Of a stretch of DNA of 8,331 nucleotides, positions 1-5,628 are shown piece by piece. The notes under the pieces are model-generated. The model did no database searches, had not been told where the DNA came from, and saw nothing but the letters and a program-made list of their open reading frames with translations. Each line of letters begins with the position of its first letter. Positions within the stretch are counted from its first letter, which is position 1. The position numbers were made by a program, and so were the translations under genes. This stretch comes from CAZYPB01 sp964649265 (lineage in GTDB: Archaea > Micrarchaeota > Micrarchaeia > Burarchaeales > JAKAKT01), in contig CAZYPB010000061.1 in the NCBI GenBank assembly GCA_964649265.1, positions 1-8,331 of the forward strand. The letters are read 5' to 3'.

Positions 1-70
1 AAGTATATGCAACCAGATGGGTTATCTTCTCAATGATTCTGCCCTTAAGGTCTTCACTCAAGTTTATCAC
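1..70 (-). CDS. pstC: Probable phosphate ABC transporter permease PstC, N-terminal fragment
   Basis: An open frame starts immediately after the pstS stop codon and runs off the window edge. It begins GTG at 70 (TAA then GTG with no gap), or TTG at 61, which is preceded by GTGAT, a match to the archaeal ribosome-binding core. The visible 23 residues (INLSEDLKGRIIEKITHLVA and on) resemble the short cytoplasmic lead-in (EKIIEK-type) before the first membrane helix of PstC. Position directly downstream of pstS is the usual pstS-pstC-pstA-pstB order. PstC would form half of the inner-membrane channel for phosphate. The call rests mostly on context because the membrane segments lie outside the window; the start codon is uncertain. 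Confidence 0.5.
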   Translation of the reverse strand, partial: MINLSEDLKGRIIEKITHLVAYT

Positions 71-904
71 TTACCTGAAGTACCCTATGTCCTCTACAAT
101 TGCCTTCCCTTCTTCACTCAACACAAAGTCTATGAACTCTTTGGTTTTACCGGTGGGTTCTCCATCCGTATAGAAGTTCAATGACCTTGCAATTGCATAA
201 TCCCCACTTTTCACAGTCTCCTTATTTGGAACATACCCTGGAGAACTGAAATCTTTAGATATCTTCAATATCTTAACATCATTCCTCTGTTTAGCATAAG
301 CAACTCCAACATACCCAACACCAGTCTTATCTTGTGATATTGACTCCACAATTGCAGAATTCCCAGAAGAATATCTGGCATCAGATGCATAATCCGCTTT
401 CTTCAGCACATGTTCTTTCATGAACTCATAAGTTCCTGAGGATGATTCCCTTGAGTATATTCCTATGGCTCCGGAATTTCCTCCAACATCTGCCCAGTTT
501 GTAGTTTCTCCCTTGAATATCTGTCCAACCTGTTCAACTGTAAGCTGGTCTATGGGGTTCTGTGGGTTAACAATTATTGCTATTCCATCATAAGCAACAA
601 TTGTCTGAACAGGAGTGATTCCATTTGCCTCAGCTTTCTCTATTTCAGAACTCTTCATCTCCCTAGAAGCTTGCGCAATATCAACATTGCCCTCTATCAT
701 AGCGGCAATGCCCACTCCTGAGCCTCCTCCTGTAACTGAGACACTCTTATTTGGGTTGAGTTCCATGTACTTCTCAGCCCAAGCTTGCCCCAGTATAACC
801 ATTGTATCAGAGCCAATTATCTCTACTTGTTCTGTACTCTGACTTGAACATCCAAAAACAAGCAGTACACCTACCAGTAAAGTTAGAATGCCCATACTTT
901 TCAT
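71..904 (-). CDS. pstS: Phosphate-binding lipoprotein PstS (ABC transporter substrate-binding protein)
   Basis: This 277-residue protein captures phosphate outside the cell and passes it to the PstCA permease. Residues 4-18 are a hydrophobic signal segment ending in a lipobox (VFG-C19), so the mature protein is probably a lipid-anchored lipoprotein. PstS hallmarks follow: GSDTM at 31-35, GGGSG at 59-63, QASRE around 78-82 and SRESSSGTYEF at 151-161; these are loops that hold phosphate in the family. The length is normal for PstS. The ATG at 904 has a strong GAGGTGA ribosome site 4 bases upstream. The next frame, probably pstC, begins right at the stop codon, indicating co-translation. A TATA-like box about 35 bases upstream suggests its own promoter, though the PP-loop gene lies only 64 bp ahead. 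A related anion such as molybdate or tungstate is less likely given the SSSGT motif. Confidence 0.9.
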   Translation of the reverse strand: MKSMGILTLLVGVLLVFGCSSQSTEQVEIIGSDTMVILGQAWAEKYMELNPNKSVSVTGGGSGVGIAAMIEGNVDIAQASREMKSSEIEKAEANGITPVQTIVAYDGIAIIVNPQNPIDQLTVEQVGQIFKGETTNWADVGGNSGAIGIYSRESSSGTYEFMKEHVLKKADYASDARYSSGNSAIVESISQDKTGVGYVGVAYAKQRNDVKILKISKDFSSPGYVPNKETVKSGDYAIARSLNFYTDGEPTGKTKEFIDFVLSEEGKAIVEDIGYFR

Positions 905-935
905 ATTTTCACCTCATTCTTAAGTATTGCAATCA

Positions 936-945
936 TTTTCTTAAA
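936..945 (-). promoter_or_regulatory. Candidate TATA box for pstS
   Basis: On the minus strand the sequence AAAAGG-TTTAAGAAAA has the purine-rich (BRE-like) lead and AT box of an archaeal promoter. It is about 35 bases before the pstS ATG, which would give a leader of roughly 10 bases carrying the GAGGTGA site at 915-909. The position fits, but the box is not a consensus match. Confidence 0.4.
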
Positions 946-968
946 CCTTTTCCCGGGGTATTTGGATT

Positions 969-1952
969 CTAGCGAGTGATCATATAATTCTTACAGAACT
1001 CATTGCCCGCAGGCTCCACTTCTATTTTACTTTTTTTCTTCGTTTTCCAATATTCGACAGTTACTTTTCCCTCAGCATCCGAATACCTTGCAGTTAGGGA
1101 AGCAGCTGCCCAAACAGCTTTCTTACTTTTCATTCCTTGAAGCAATGTTGTGGGGCTCCCAATATCCGGAACCTCAAAACAATAATCCCCTTTTCCCTTT
1201 AGCATTGTGAGCATGTCATTATCTCTGCTGTTTCTCCCAACAATAATCTTGTTTTTACCTATTCTGAAATGTCTTCCATACCTGAGGAGCATCACATCAG
1301 TTAATCCAAGTTTTTTCTTATTTTCAAAAAGATCACTTAATTTGGATTCAAAATCCTTTTCACAAAGCGGGCACCCACCAGAAGGGGATTCATAGTTCTT
1401 TACTCCATACTTCTTTGCAAGCTCCATCTGAACTGCTCTCCTCCTCCCATGAATTCCCAACAATTTCTCCCTGTTAACAAGACCTTTTTTCTCAGCTTTA
1501 GTTTCTGGGAGAAGTTTTGCACTCAATGGTCTCAGGAGTTTTCCCTCAAGTCCAGCTTCCTTTTCAATAAGTTTAAGTGATTTCATGTGTTGTGACATGG
1601 GCCTCTGCCCAAGCACCTCGCCTGTAAAAATAAAATCAGCCTTTAGTTTATGTGCAATCTTTTTTGCTTTCCTCAGTCTATGTATCCTGCAATCCACACA
1701 TGGATTTATTGCACTACCATATCCATACTTCGGGTTGCGTACCATGTTAATGAATTCCATACCCTCATTAACTAACCTGAGTTCCACTCCAAGCTCCTTT
1801 CCAGCTGTTTTAACTGTACATCCATTTTCACTGCAAGTGCAGAATGGAGATTCGAAATGAAGTGCAATCACCTCTATTCCCTGCCCCTGAATAAGCTTAA
1901 CAGCAACAGAACTATCCAATCCTCCTGAAAACATGGCAATTGCTTTTACCAT
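969..1952 (-). CDS. PP-loop (ThiI/MnmA-like) RNA thiolation enzyme with C-terminal NFACT-R-like region
   Basis: 327 residues. The N-terminus carries the PP-loop ATP pyrophosphatase motif SGGLDSS (residues 9-15), which binds ATP to adenylate a uridine before sulfur transfer. Family-typical blocks follow: NPCVDC at 83-88, a GEVLGQRPMSQ block at 111-121, RPLSAKLLPET at 141-151 and SPSGGCPLC at 189-197. Cysteines at 38, 40, 45, 85, 88, 194 and 197 could carry sulfur or bind a metal or cluster. The last third (LLRYGRHFRIGKNKIIVGR, 222-240) resembles the RNA-binding NFACT-R-type domain known to be fused to ThiI-like enzymes. The likely role is tRNA uridine thiolation, but the exact position is unknown. 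These proteins are often mislabelled as tRNA 2-thiouridylate methyltransferase; no methyltransferase motif is visible. The start at 1952 has no ribosome site, but a TATA box sits about 25 bases upstream, fitting a leaderless mRNA. Confidence 0.8.
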   Translation of the reverse strand: MVKAIAMFSGGLDSSVAVKLIQGQGIEVIALHFESPFCTCSENGCTVKTAGKELGVELRLVNEGMEFINMVRNPKYGYGSAINPCVDCRIHRLRKAKKIAHKLKADFIFTGEVLGQRPMSQHMKSLKLIEKEAGLEGKLLRPLSAKLLPETKAEKKGLVNREKLLGIHGRRRAVQMELAKKYGVKNYESPSGGCPLCEKDFESKLSDLFENKKKLGLTDVMLLRYGRHFRIGKNKIIVGRNSRDNDMLTMLKGKGDYCFEVPDIGSPTTLLQGMKSKKAVWAAASLTARYSDAEGKVTVEYWKTKKKSKIEVEPAGNEFCKNYMITR

Positions 1953-1972
1953 AAATACTTACTTTTGTAAAG

Positions 1973-1980
1973 AAATATAA
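1973..1980 (-). promoter_or_regulatory. TATA box for the PP-loop gene, probably leaderless
   Basis: The minus strand reads TTATATTT, centred about 25 bases before the ATG at 1952. That is the normal distance from TATA box to transcription start in archaea, so transcription would begin at or next to the start codon. The absence of a purine-rich ribosome site between the two agrees. Confidence 0.5.
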
Positions 1981-2013
1981 CTACAGTCCTTTCCTATTTG
2001 CAAAATACGAACT

Positions 2014-2020
2014 TTTTAAA
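2014..2020 (+). promoter_or_regulatory. TATA box for the 2061 gene
   Basis: TTTTAAA follows an A-rich lead (CAAAATACGAAC). A transcription start about 25 bases downstream would fall near 2042 and leave a leader of about 20 bases ending in the GGGAGG site. This box also shows that a longer in-frame reading beginning at TTG 1998 is not the real gene start, because that codon lies upstream of the promoter. Confidence 0.5.
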
Positions 2021-2052
2021 CCTAGAAACCATAATAATAAACCTTATTCTGA

Positions 2053-2058
2053 GGGAGG
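2053..2058 (+). promoter_or_regulatory. Ribosome-binding site for the 2061 gene
   Basis: GGGAGG lies 2 bases before ATG 2061. The match is strong but the spacing is short. The next in-frame ATG, at 2115, has no comparable site, so 2061 is preferred. Confidence 0.5.
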
Positions 2059-2060
2059 AT

Positions 2061-3062
2061 ATGGTTTCTACTCAAAAAACACCGATACCTAGGCTTCATA
2101 CTAGGAAACTCACCATGATTGATACTTTGAAGCTAATGGAAAGTGGGTTCAATGTAGTGTCAAACAGCTTTCTGGATAGGATGCTTACAACCGGAGGAGG
2201 TTTAGAAAAGGCTGATCCAAAGGTTAGGGACGCGTTATTGGGGGGCCAAGTATTAACAAGCACATTCTTCTTCAGGTCTCATGTTTCAGCAAAAACCCCC
2301 AATGTTGCTAAAGGAAAAATATTCGGTTTAAGAGTACCATCAAGACTTTCCAATGCAATCGCAGCAGCAGAACTTTCCCCGGGTAATTTTGCATTTGAAG
2401 TAAGTGGAAAAGTATTGAAAATACACTTAATGGGAGAAAGATTCAGGGAATTCGAACTTATTGGAAGTTCAAAAAAGAGATTTGTACGGGGGAAGGAATC
2501 ATTGTGTGAGTATGCTGGAAAAGGAAAGGCTAATGAAAGCACTCTTTTCATACCAACAACTGAAAAATCAGCAGGCAAAACTTCTGAAACCCGCGTATTA
2601 GATCTTAATGCGAACATCACTTTTGGCTTCATATGCCGCACAGCAGGAGAAATCAGTTATCTACAGCCGAATGGAGTTCATGGAGACAATTTCTGGGTAA
2701 GGAAAGAAAATGGAAACTACATTTTATCCTTAAGTAAACAAGACGAAGAATATCCTGTAATAGTTCTTGATTCAGGTGAGCAGAAAGGAAGCGCCATGGA
2801 TGTTATTAAAGAAAAAGCTAAGGCAGCAGCAGATTTCTTTAAGGGAATGGATACCATAACAAGAACTGATATGGGTTCTGCTCCAGCAATACTAAGTTTA
2901 ACTCAGGCTGTGCTGGTACATGGGGAAACTGACTTAAGTGAATTAGTTAAACTTGCAAAACAAGCACAAAGAGAAATCAAAGCTTTAGAAGATAGATACA
3001 CTGATGTTCCTGAACCACTCAAAGATTTTGTGAATACTGTAGCAAGTTCTCAACTCTTATAA
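2061..3062 (+). CDS. Unrecognised 333-residue protein
   Basis: I do not recognise a family. There is no signal peptide, membrane helix, cysteine cluster or nucleotide-binding loop. Residues 1-60 are mixed and contain TTGGG at 43-47. The middle (about 85-240) looks beta-rich, with alternating hydrophobic and charged stretches (KIFGLRVPS, FAFEVSGKVLKIHLMG, YPVIVLDSGE). The tail (about 245-333) is helical, with an alanine-lysine helix (IKEKAKAAADFFKG) and a charged helix (LVKLAKQAQREIKALEDRY). A beta core plus helical tail would suit a cytoplasmic binding or assembly protein, but that is inference. The gene is divergent from the PP-loop gene, and its last 13 bases overlap the end of the XPF-type nuclease gene tail to tail. 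Coding is supported by promoter, ribosome site and uninterrupted length. Confidence 0.75.
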   Translation: MVSTQKTPIPRLHTRKLTMIDTLKLMESGFNVVSNSFLDRMLTTGGGLEKADPKVRDALLGGQVLTSTFFFRSHVSAKTPNVAKGKIFGLRVPSRLSNAIAAAELSPGNFAFEVSGKVLKIHLMGERFREFELIGSSKKRFVRGKESLCEYAGKGKANESTLFIPTTEKSAGKTSETRVLDLNANITFGFICRTAGEISYLQPNGVHGDNFWVRKENGNYILSLSKQDEEYPVIVLDSGEQKGSAMDVIKEKAKAAADFFKGMDTITRTDMGSAPAILSLTQAVLVHGETDLSELVKLAKQAQREIKALEDRYTDVPEPLKDFVNTVASSQLL

Positions 3063-3691
3063 GCTGATTTAATAACTTTCTTTATCTCATTTGCTCTGTT
3101 TTTTCCCATTCCTTCCAATTCAAGAAGTTCAGTTTCAGTTGCATTAATAACATTCTCAACACTGTAGAAATATTTAAGAAGCTCCTTTGCCCTTTTTGCC
3201 CCAACACCTGGGAGACACTCAATTATAAGCTGCTGTTGCTCAGGCAGGCTGTGCGATTTTTTCTCTCCAAGAAGTCTGAGCTCTCTTTTCTCCATTACCT
3301 GTTCTCTTCTTGCAACTGCAAAAAGAAATTCAGCAGTTCTTTCAACATCTCGCGTGAACATAACTGATATCCCATAATCAACCATAAGAGATGCAATTGC
3401 ACCCAGAAGAGCGCTTCTTTTCACTCTCTCTTCAAAGCTCTCACCCTCAATTATTATCATGGCTCTCTGGAATCCCTTAATCATTCTGGAAGCCTGTTCA
3501 AATAGCCTCCCATCTATTATTGATTGTTCGAAATCCGCACGGGTTTTCCTCTCAGCAACAACCCTTTCGGAAAGTATCGCATCCCCAACATCAAGTCTTT
3601 TGGTGATGACAGTCGCTCCATTACTCTTTAGCTCTTCAGCAAGAGCCCCCTCCCGGTCATCAACAAATATCTCAACCTTCTTTTTCCCCAT
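3050..3691 (-). CDS. Stand-alone XPF/Hef-type ERCC4 nuclease with helix-hairpin-helix tail
   Basis: This 213-residue structure-specific DNA endonuclease belongs to the XPF/Mus81/Hef family. The nuclease domain (about 5-135) shows DDRE at 11-14 and the signature GD (36-37)...ERK (47-49)...D53; these acidic residues and the lysine bind the metal and cut DNA. Two helix-hairpin-helix motifs follow, CLPGVGAKRAKELL at 159-172 and LEGMGKNRANEI at 192-203, and bind branched DNA, normally as a dimer. Expected substrates are forks, flaps and repair intermediates. Euryarchaeal Hef carries an N-terminal helicase, which is missing here, so the layout matches the short crenarchaeal XPF form. The usual C-terminal PCNA-binding motif is not visible (the end is SAYKS). 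It is the last gene of a three-gene operon: the PIN stop is 4 bases upstream and the AAGGT ribosome site overlaps the end of that gene. Confidence 0.9.
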   Translation of the reverse strand: MGKKKVEIFVDDREGALAEELKSNGATVITKRLDVGDAILSERVVAERKTRADFEQSIIDGRLFEQASRMIKGFQRAMIIIEGESFEERVKRSALLGAIASLMVDYGISVMFTRDVERTAEFLFAVARREQVMEKRELRLLGEKKSHSLPEQQQLIIECLPGVGAKRAKELLKYFYSVENVINATETELLELEGMGKNRANEIKKVIKSAYKS

Positions 3692-3695
3692 ATAA

Positions 3696-4385
3696 TTACC
3701 TTATCATATTGCAGAATTCGTCTATCTCTGAAAAGGAGATTCCACATCCATTGAACTTGAGTCCATAGAGTGAAGACTCAACTGTCTTTTTCTCAAGTTT
3801 TCCGTATTTTCTGAAGTGTCCCATCTCATACGCCATCATAACAAGCTCGCTGCTTCTCACTATGTTCAAGTCCCCAGCTATCTCGGAGAACTTCTGTAGG
3901 TAATTCTCGTTTATCTCCACCTTTTTCCTGAACTCGCGCTCCATGTGTTTCCTAAGTTTCTCAGAATCCTCAACCAACATCCGGGTTGTTCTCTCATCTA
4001 TGAGTATATTCTTAGTTCCAAGTGATTTGGCAGTTGCTATCATGTCTGCCTCTCCAAGATGCATTATTCTCAGGGGGAATCTCCCTATTCTGAAAACCTT
4101 GTTTGAAATATCCAATATCCTGTTTATTTCAGCATGTTTGCTTTCCTGAGTAAGTTTTAGGCTTCCTCTCTGAAGTGCTGCCTTCAGTCTCACAGCAGTA
4201 AGTGCATGGGATCTCATTTTTATCGGGTTGTCAATACACTCAAATTTCACCTTTGGGGATAGGTAAAAATCAACACCATAAACATTGCTCAGCTCCTCAA
4301 TTATCCCAAACATGCATGATTCTGTCATGGAAATAAGGGAACTTGCATCACATATTATGAGTTTATTGGAAGATCTCACGGACAT
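3696..4385 (-). CDS. PIN-domain protein, probable ribonuclease
   Basis: 229 residues. PIN domains are metal-dependent RNA-cutting folds found in VapC toxins, Nob1 and related RNases. The acidic residues are placed as expected: D13 in ICDASSLI, E49 in KVKFECID, E112/D114 in HLGEADMIATAK, and D130 in ILIDERTTR. The last part (about 200-229, ESSLYGLKFNGCGISFSEID) matches a tail common in archaeal PIN proteins. It is longer than a typical VapC toxin (about 130-150 residues), with a charged helical stretch (138-170) after the last catalytic residue. The ATG at 4385 has GGAGAGGTTGA just upstream; GTG two codons later is an alternative. The start overlaps the end of the preceding HTH-like gene by 23 bases, so the two are translationally coupled. 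Its target RNA is unknown. A toxin role is possible, but the length and the nuclease partner make housekeeping RNA processing equally plausible. Confidence 0.8.
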   Translation of the reverse strand: MSVRSSNKLIICDASSLISMTESCMFGIIEELSNVYGVDFYLSPKVKFECIDNPIKMRSHALTAVRLKAALQRGSLKLTQESKHAEINRILDISNKVFRIGRFPLRIMHLGEADMIATAKSLGTKNILIDERTTRMLVEDSEKLRKHMEREFRKKVEINENYLQKFSEIAGDLNIVRSSELVMMAYEMGHFRKYGKLEKKTVESSLYGLKFNGCGISFSEIDEFCNMIR

Positions 4386-4914
4386 TCTTCAACCTCTCCT
4401 TCACATCCTTTGTTCTACCTACTCTATCGAACATAAGTGTCTGGCCTATATACTTCAAAACCTCGTTAGTATCAGAACCAGTAACAGAAACAACATATGA
4501 AAGCGAGAACCCCTGCGCATACATCCTTGATGCAATCTTAAGCTTTGCCTTATAGAATAGACCCCTAACATAATGTCTTTTCTTTATATCGAACTGCTCA
4601 AGATACTCCATTATCTCTCCACATACCTTCTCAATTCCTTCCTTATCGTCTGTTTTAGATAATTCTAACGCTTCATTAAGCTTATTTTCAACAAAATCGA
4701 CTAAATCTCCCCTTTTTTCATCTTTAATGTAACGAGGTTTCCCTAAAATCTTTCCTAAGACATAAGAGATCATACTTAAAGAAAGCATTTCCTTTCTGTT
4801 CTCTGTTGCCACTGATTCGGCACATATATTGCTTATTCTTCTTAGGGCTTTGGTATTTCTCTTTTTAAATGCTTTATAAAGTTCTAATATTGCTTTATTG
4901 CTCGAATACCCCAT
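4363..4914 (-). CDS. HTH-like helical protein, partner of the PIN gene
   Basis: 183 residues, almost entirely helical. The C-terminal part (about 128-160, ASRMYAQGFSLSYVVSV followed by TGSDTNEVLKYIGQT) reads as a helix-turn-helix: a helix with SLS, a glycine turn, then a second helix ending in YIG. It is followed by a basic segment (KDVKERLKNVREIF). The pattern resembles conserved archaeal proteins of unknown function that I associate with PIN genes; I cannot confirm the family name. ATG 4914 is chosen because AAGGTG lies 5 bases upstream. A longer frame from 4959 adds 15 phenylalanine- and glycine-rich residues with no ribosome site. It is the first gene of the operon with the PIN and XPF-type genes. 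It could bind nucleic acid, or bind and restrain the PIN protein; neither is shown. Confidence 0.7.
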   Translation of the reverse strand: MGYSSNKAILELYKAFKKRNTKALRRISNICAESVATENRKEMLSLSMISYVLGKILGKPRYIKDEKRGDLVDFVENKLNEALELSKTDDKEGIEKVCGEIMEYLEQFDIKKRHYVRGLFYKAKLKIASRMYAQGFSLSYVVSVTGSDTNEVLKYIGQTLMFDRVGRTKDVKERLKNVREIFQ

Positions 4915-4919
4915 CCTAG

Positions 4920-4925
4920 CACCTT
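4920..4925 (-). promoter_or_regulatory. Ribosome-binding site that fixes the 4914 start
   Basis: AAGGTG on the minus strand is 5 bases from ATG 4914. Nothing comparable precedes the upstream in-frame start at 4959, so the shorter protein is preferred. Confidence 0.6.
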
Positions 4926-4978
4926 TCAGATTTCCAAAGAAAAAACGCGAAAAAAACAATTTTCGACGTATGACCGAT

Positions 4979-4992
4979 ATATTTATAAATAT
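4979..4992. promoter_or_regulatory. Palindromic TATA element of a divergent promoter
   Basis: ATATTTATAAATAT reads the same on both strands and contains a good archaeal TATA box in either direction. To the right, a start about 25 bp away falls near 5011, just before the 5029 gene. To the left it falls near 4960, giving the HTH-PIN-XPF operon a leader of about 45 bases. One element could therefore serve both genes, or compete between them. Confidence 0.55.
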
Positions 4993-5033
4993 GTCATGAT
5001 AAAGTCATGACATTACCTGGTGCTTATCATGAC
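4991..5033. promoter_or_regulatory. Operator-like array of three TCATGA boxes
   Basis: A perfect inverted repeat with 9-bp arms (ATGTCATGA at 4991-4999, TCATGACAT at 5005-5013) surrounds TAAAG. A further TCATGAC lies at 5027-5033 and covers the start codon at 5029. The palindromic core TCATGA therefore begins at 4994, 5005 and 5027, offsets of 11 and 22 bp, placing all three on the same face of the helix. The array sits between the TATA element and the start codon of a winged-helix gene, which is where a self-repressor would bind. On the other strand it lies just upstream of the TATA box, so it could also affect the nuclease operon. Confidence 0.6.
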
Positions 5034-5496
5034 AGAAACTCATGGGACTGAACGAGTATATAAATCTTTCCAAAAAGGCACTGAACAAGCTGTAGTTACA
5101 GATGAACTGAAAAAGCAGTTACTAAAGTTCAAGGATCCGGTTGTATTAGGATCGCTTTTCTACACAGTTGCTGTGGAAAAGGAAAATTCAAACAGACTGC
5201 TCAAGAACATCCTTGGAAAACTCGATGCCCTCGAGGAACGCATAAACGAACTTGAGGCCCGCGAAAAGCCCTCAAGACCCAAAAGCCCCGGACCAATGCT
5301 TCCGGAGGCTGATGAAAAGATCGTTGAGTTCATAGGAAAAAGTGGAAGGGCATGTGCGAGTGAAGTGAAAACAGCTCTGAAATACAGGGGAACAAACGCT
5401 GCAAGTGCAAGGATGAACAAGCTTTTCGAGAGGGGAATTCTCGAAAAGGAACAGGTTGGACGTAAAGTCTACTATGTCCTTCCCAACAGGAATTGA
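5029..5496 (+). CDS. Coiled-coil winged-helix DNA-binding protein, probable autoregulator
   Basis: 155 residues in three parts. Residues 1-45 are helical. Residues 46-80 form a charged heptad-like coiled coil (LLKNILGKLDALEERINELE), suggesting a dimer or tetramer. Residues 80-92 are a proline-rich linker. Residues 93-152 form a winged helix: a first helix (EADEKIVEFIGKSG), an HTH (ACASEVKTALKYRGTNAASARMN would span helices 2 and 3), then LFERGILEKEQVGRKVYYVL with the wing. The fold resembles archaeal MarR/ArsR-type regulators without metal-binding cysteines. ATG 5029 is preferred over GTG 5020 because GGTG lies 6 bases before it and nothing precedes the GTG. TCATGA boxes overlap its promoter and start codon, implying self-repression. 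It is divergent from the nuclease operon. The gene uses more G/C-ending codons (CTC, GCC, CGC) than the unknown genes on either side, possibly reflecting high expression or different origin. A chromatin-type role is an alternative. Confidence 0.75.
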   Translation: MTETHGTERVYKSFQKGTEQAVVTDELKKQLLKFKDPVVLGSLFYTVAVEKENSNRLLKNILGKLDALEERINELEAREKPSRPKSPGPMLPEADEKIVEFIGKSGRACASEVKTALKYRGTNAASARMNKLFERGILEKEQVGRKVYYVLPNRN

Positions 5497-5532
5497 TGCT
5501 TGCATAAAGCAAGGCGACCTATCTTCTTTGTT

Positions 5533-5613
5533 GGGCTAGGGGTGGTTCGGCCATAATTCACCTCCCACGTCTTATTGTCCCACCCCGCGCCCTTCAATCT
5601 GAAAAACCCTAGC
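5533..5613 (+). ncRNA. Candidate structured RNA in a GC-rich gene-free block
   Basis: Positions 5533-5592 are 38/60 G+C, well above the AT-rich surroundings, and strongly self-complementary. GGGC (5533-5536) pairs with GCCC (5589-5592), and GGGGTGG (5539-5545) with CCACCCC (5580-5586). Alternatively GCTAGGG (5535-5541) pairs with CCCTAGC (5607-5613), or GGGGTGG with TCACCTC (5558-5564). A weak TATA-like CATAAAG at 5502-5508 would place transcription start near 5532, and a T6 run at 5635-5640 could end it. The 5' part (GGGCTAGG...GGTTCGGC) recalls the start of archaeal SRP RNA, but the rest of that RNA is missing. The strand and even the existence of a transcript are inferred. It could instead be a leader element of the downstream gene. 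Confidence 0.3.
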
Positions 5614-5622
5614 AGATGCTAG
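5609..5622. repeat. CTAGCA inverted repeat beside the 5669 promoter
   Basis: CTAGCA-GA-TGCTAG is a perfect 6-bp-arm inverted repeat 6 bp upstream of the TATA-like box at 5629. CTAGCA recurs at 5643-5648, so copies flank that box. This is suitable for an operator. The right arm could also pair with the later copy in RNA. The first CTAGC belongs to the possible closing stem of the RNA candidate. Confidence 0.45.
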
Positions 5623-5628
5623 AAAGAG

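Noticed and set aside
51..121. Direct repeat TCTTCACTCAA at 51-61 and 111-121
   Set aside because: Both copies lie in coding frames (pstC fragment and end of pstS) encoding similar LSE(D/E) stretches. At 11 bp with no mobile-element context it is best treated as chance.
1998..2060. N-terminal extension of the 2061 gene from TTG 1998
   Set aside because: It would begin upstream of the TATA box at 2014 and lacks a ribosome site, whereas ATG 2061 has GGGAGG.
5498..5511. Hairpin TGCTTGC-ATAA-AGCAAGG after the 5029 gene as a terminator
   Set aside because: The stem is only 5 bp, with no T-run directly after it. The same bases may serve as a TATA-like element.
5494..5602. Box C/D guide RNA
   Set aside because: TGATG at 5494 and CTGA at 5599 are about 100 bases apart, with no C'/D' pair between. 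Archaeal guides are about 50-60 bases.
5533..5613. SRP (7S) RNA
   Set aside because: Only the first bases (GGGCTAGG, GGTTCGGC) are similar. The TGTAAC element and the whole S domain (GGTCAGG...GGAA...AGCAGCC type) are missing, and the space is far too short.
5535..5614. tRNA gene on the plus strand
   Set aside because: The ends GCTAGGG/CCCTAGC could be an acceptor stem and TTCAATC resembles a T-loop. However, the bases flanking that loop do not pair, position 8 is not T, and no anticodon stem forms.
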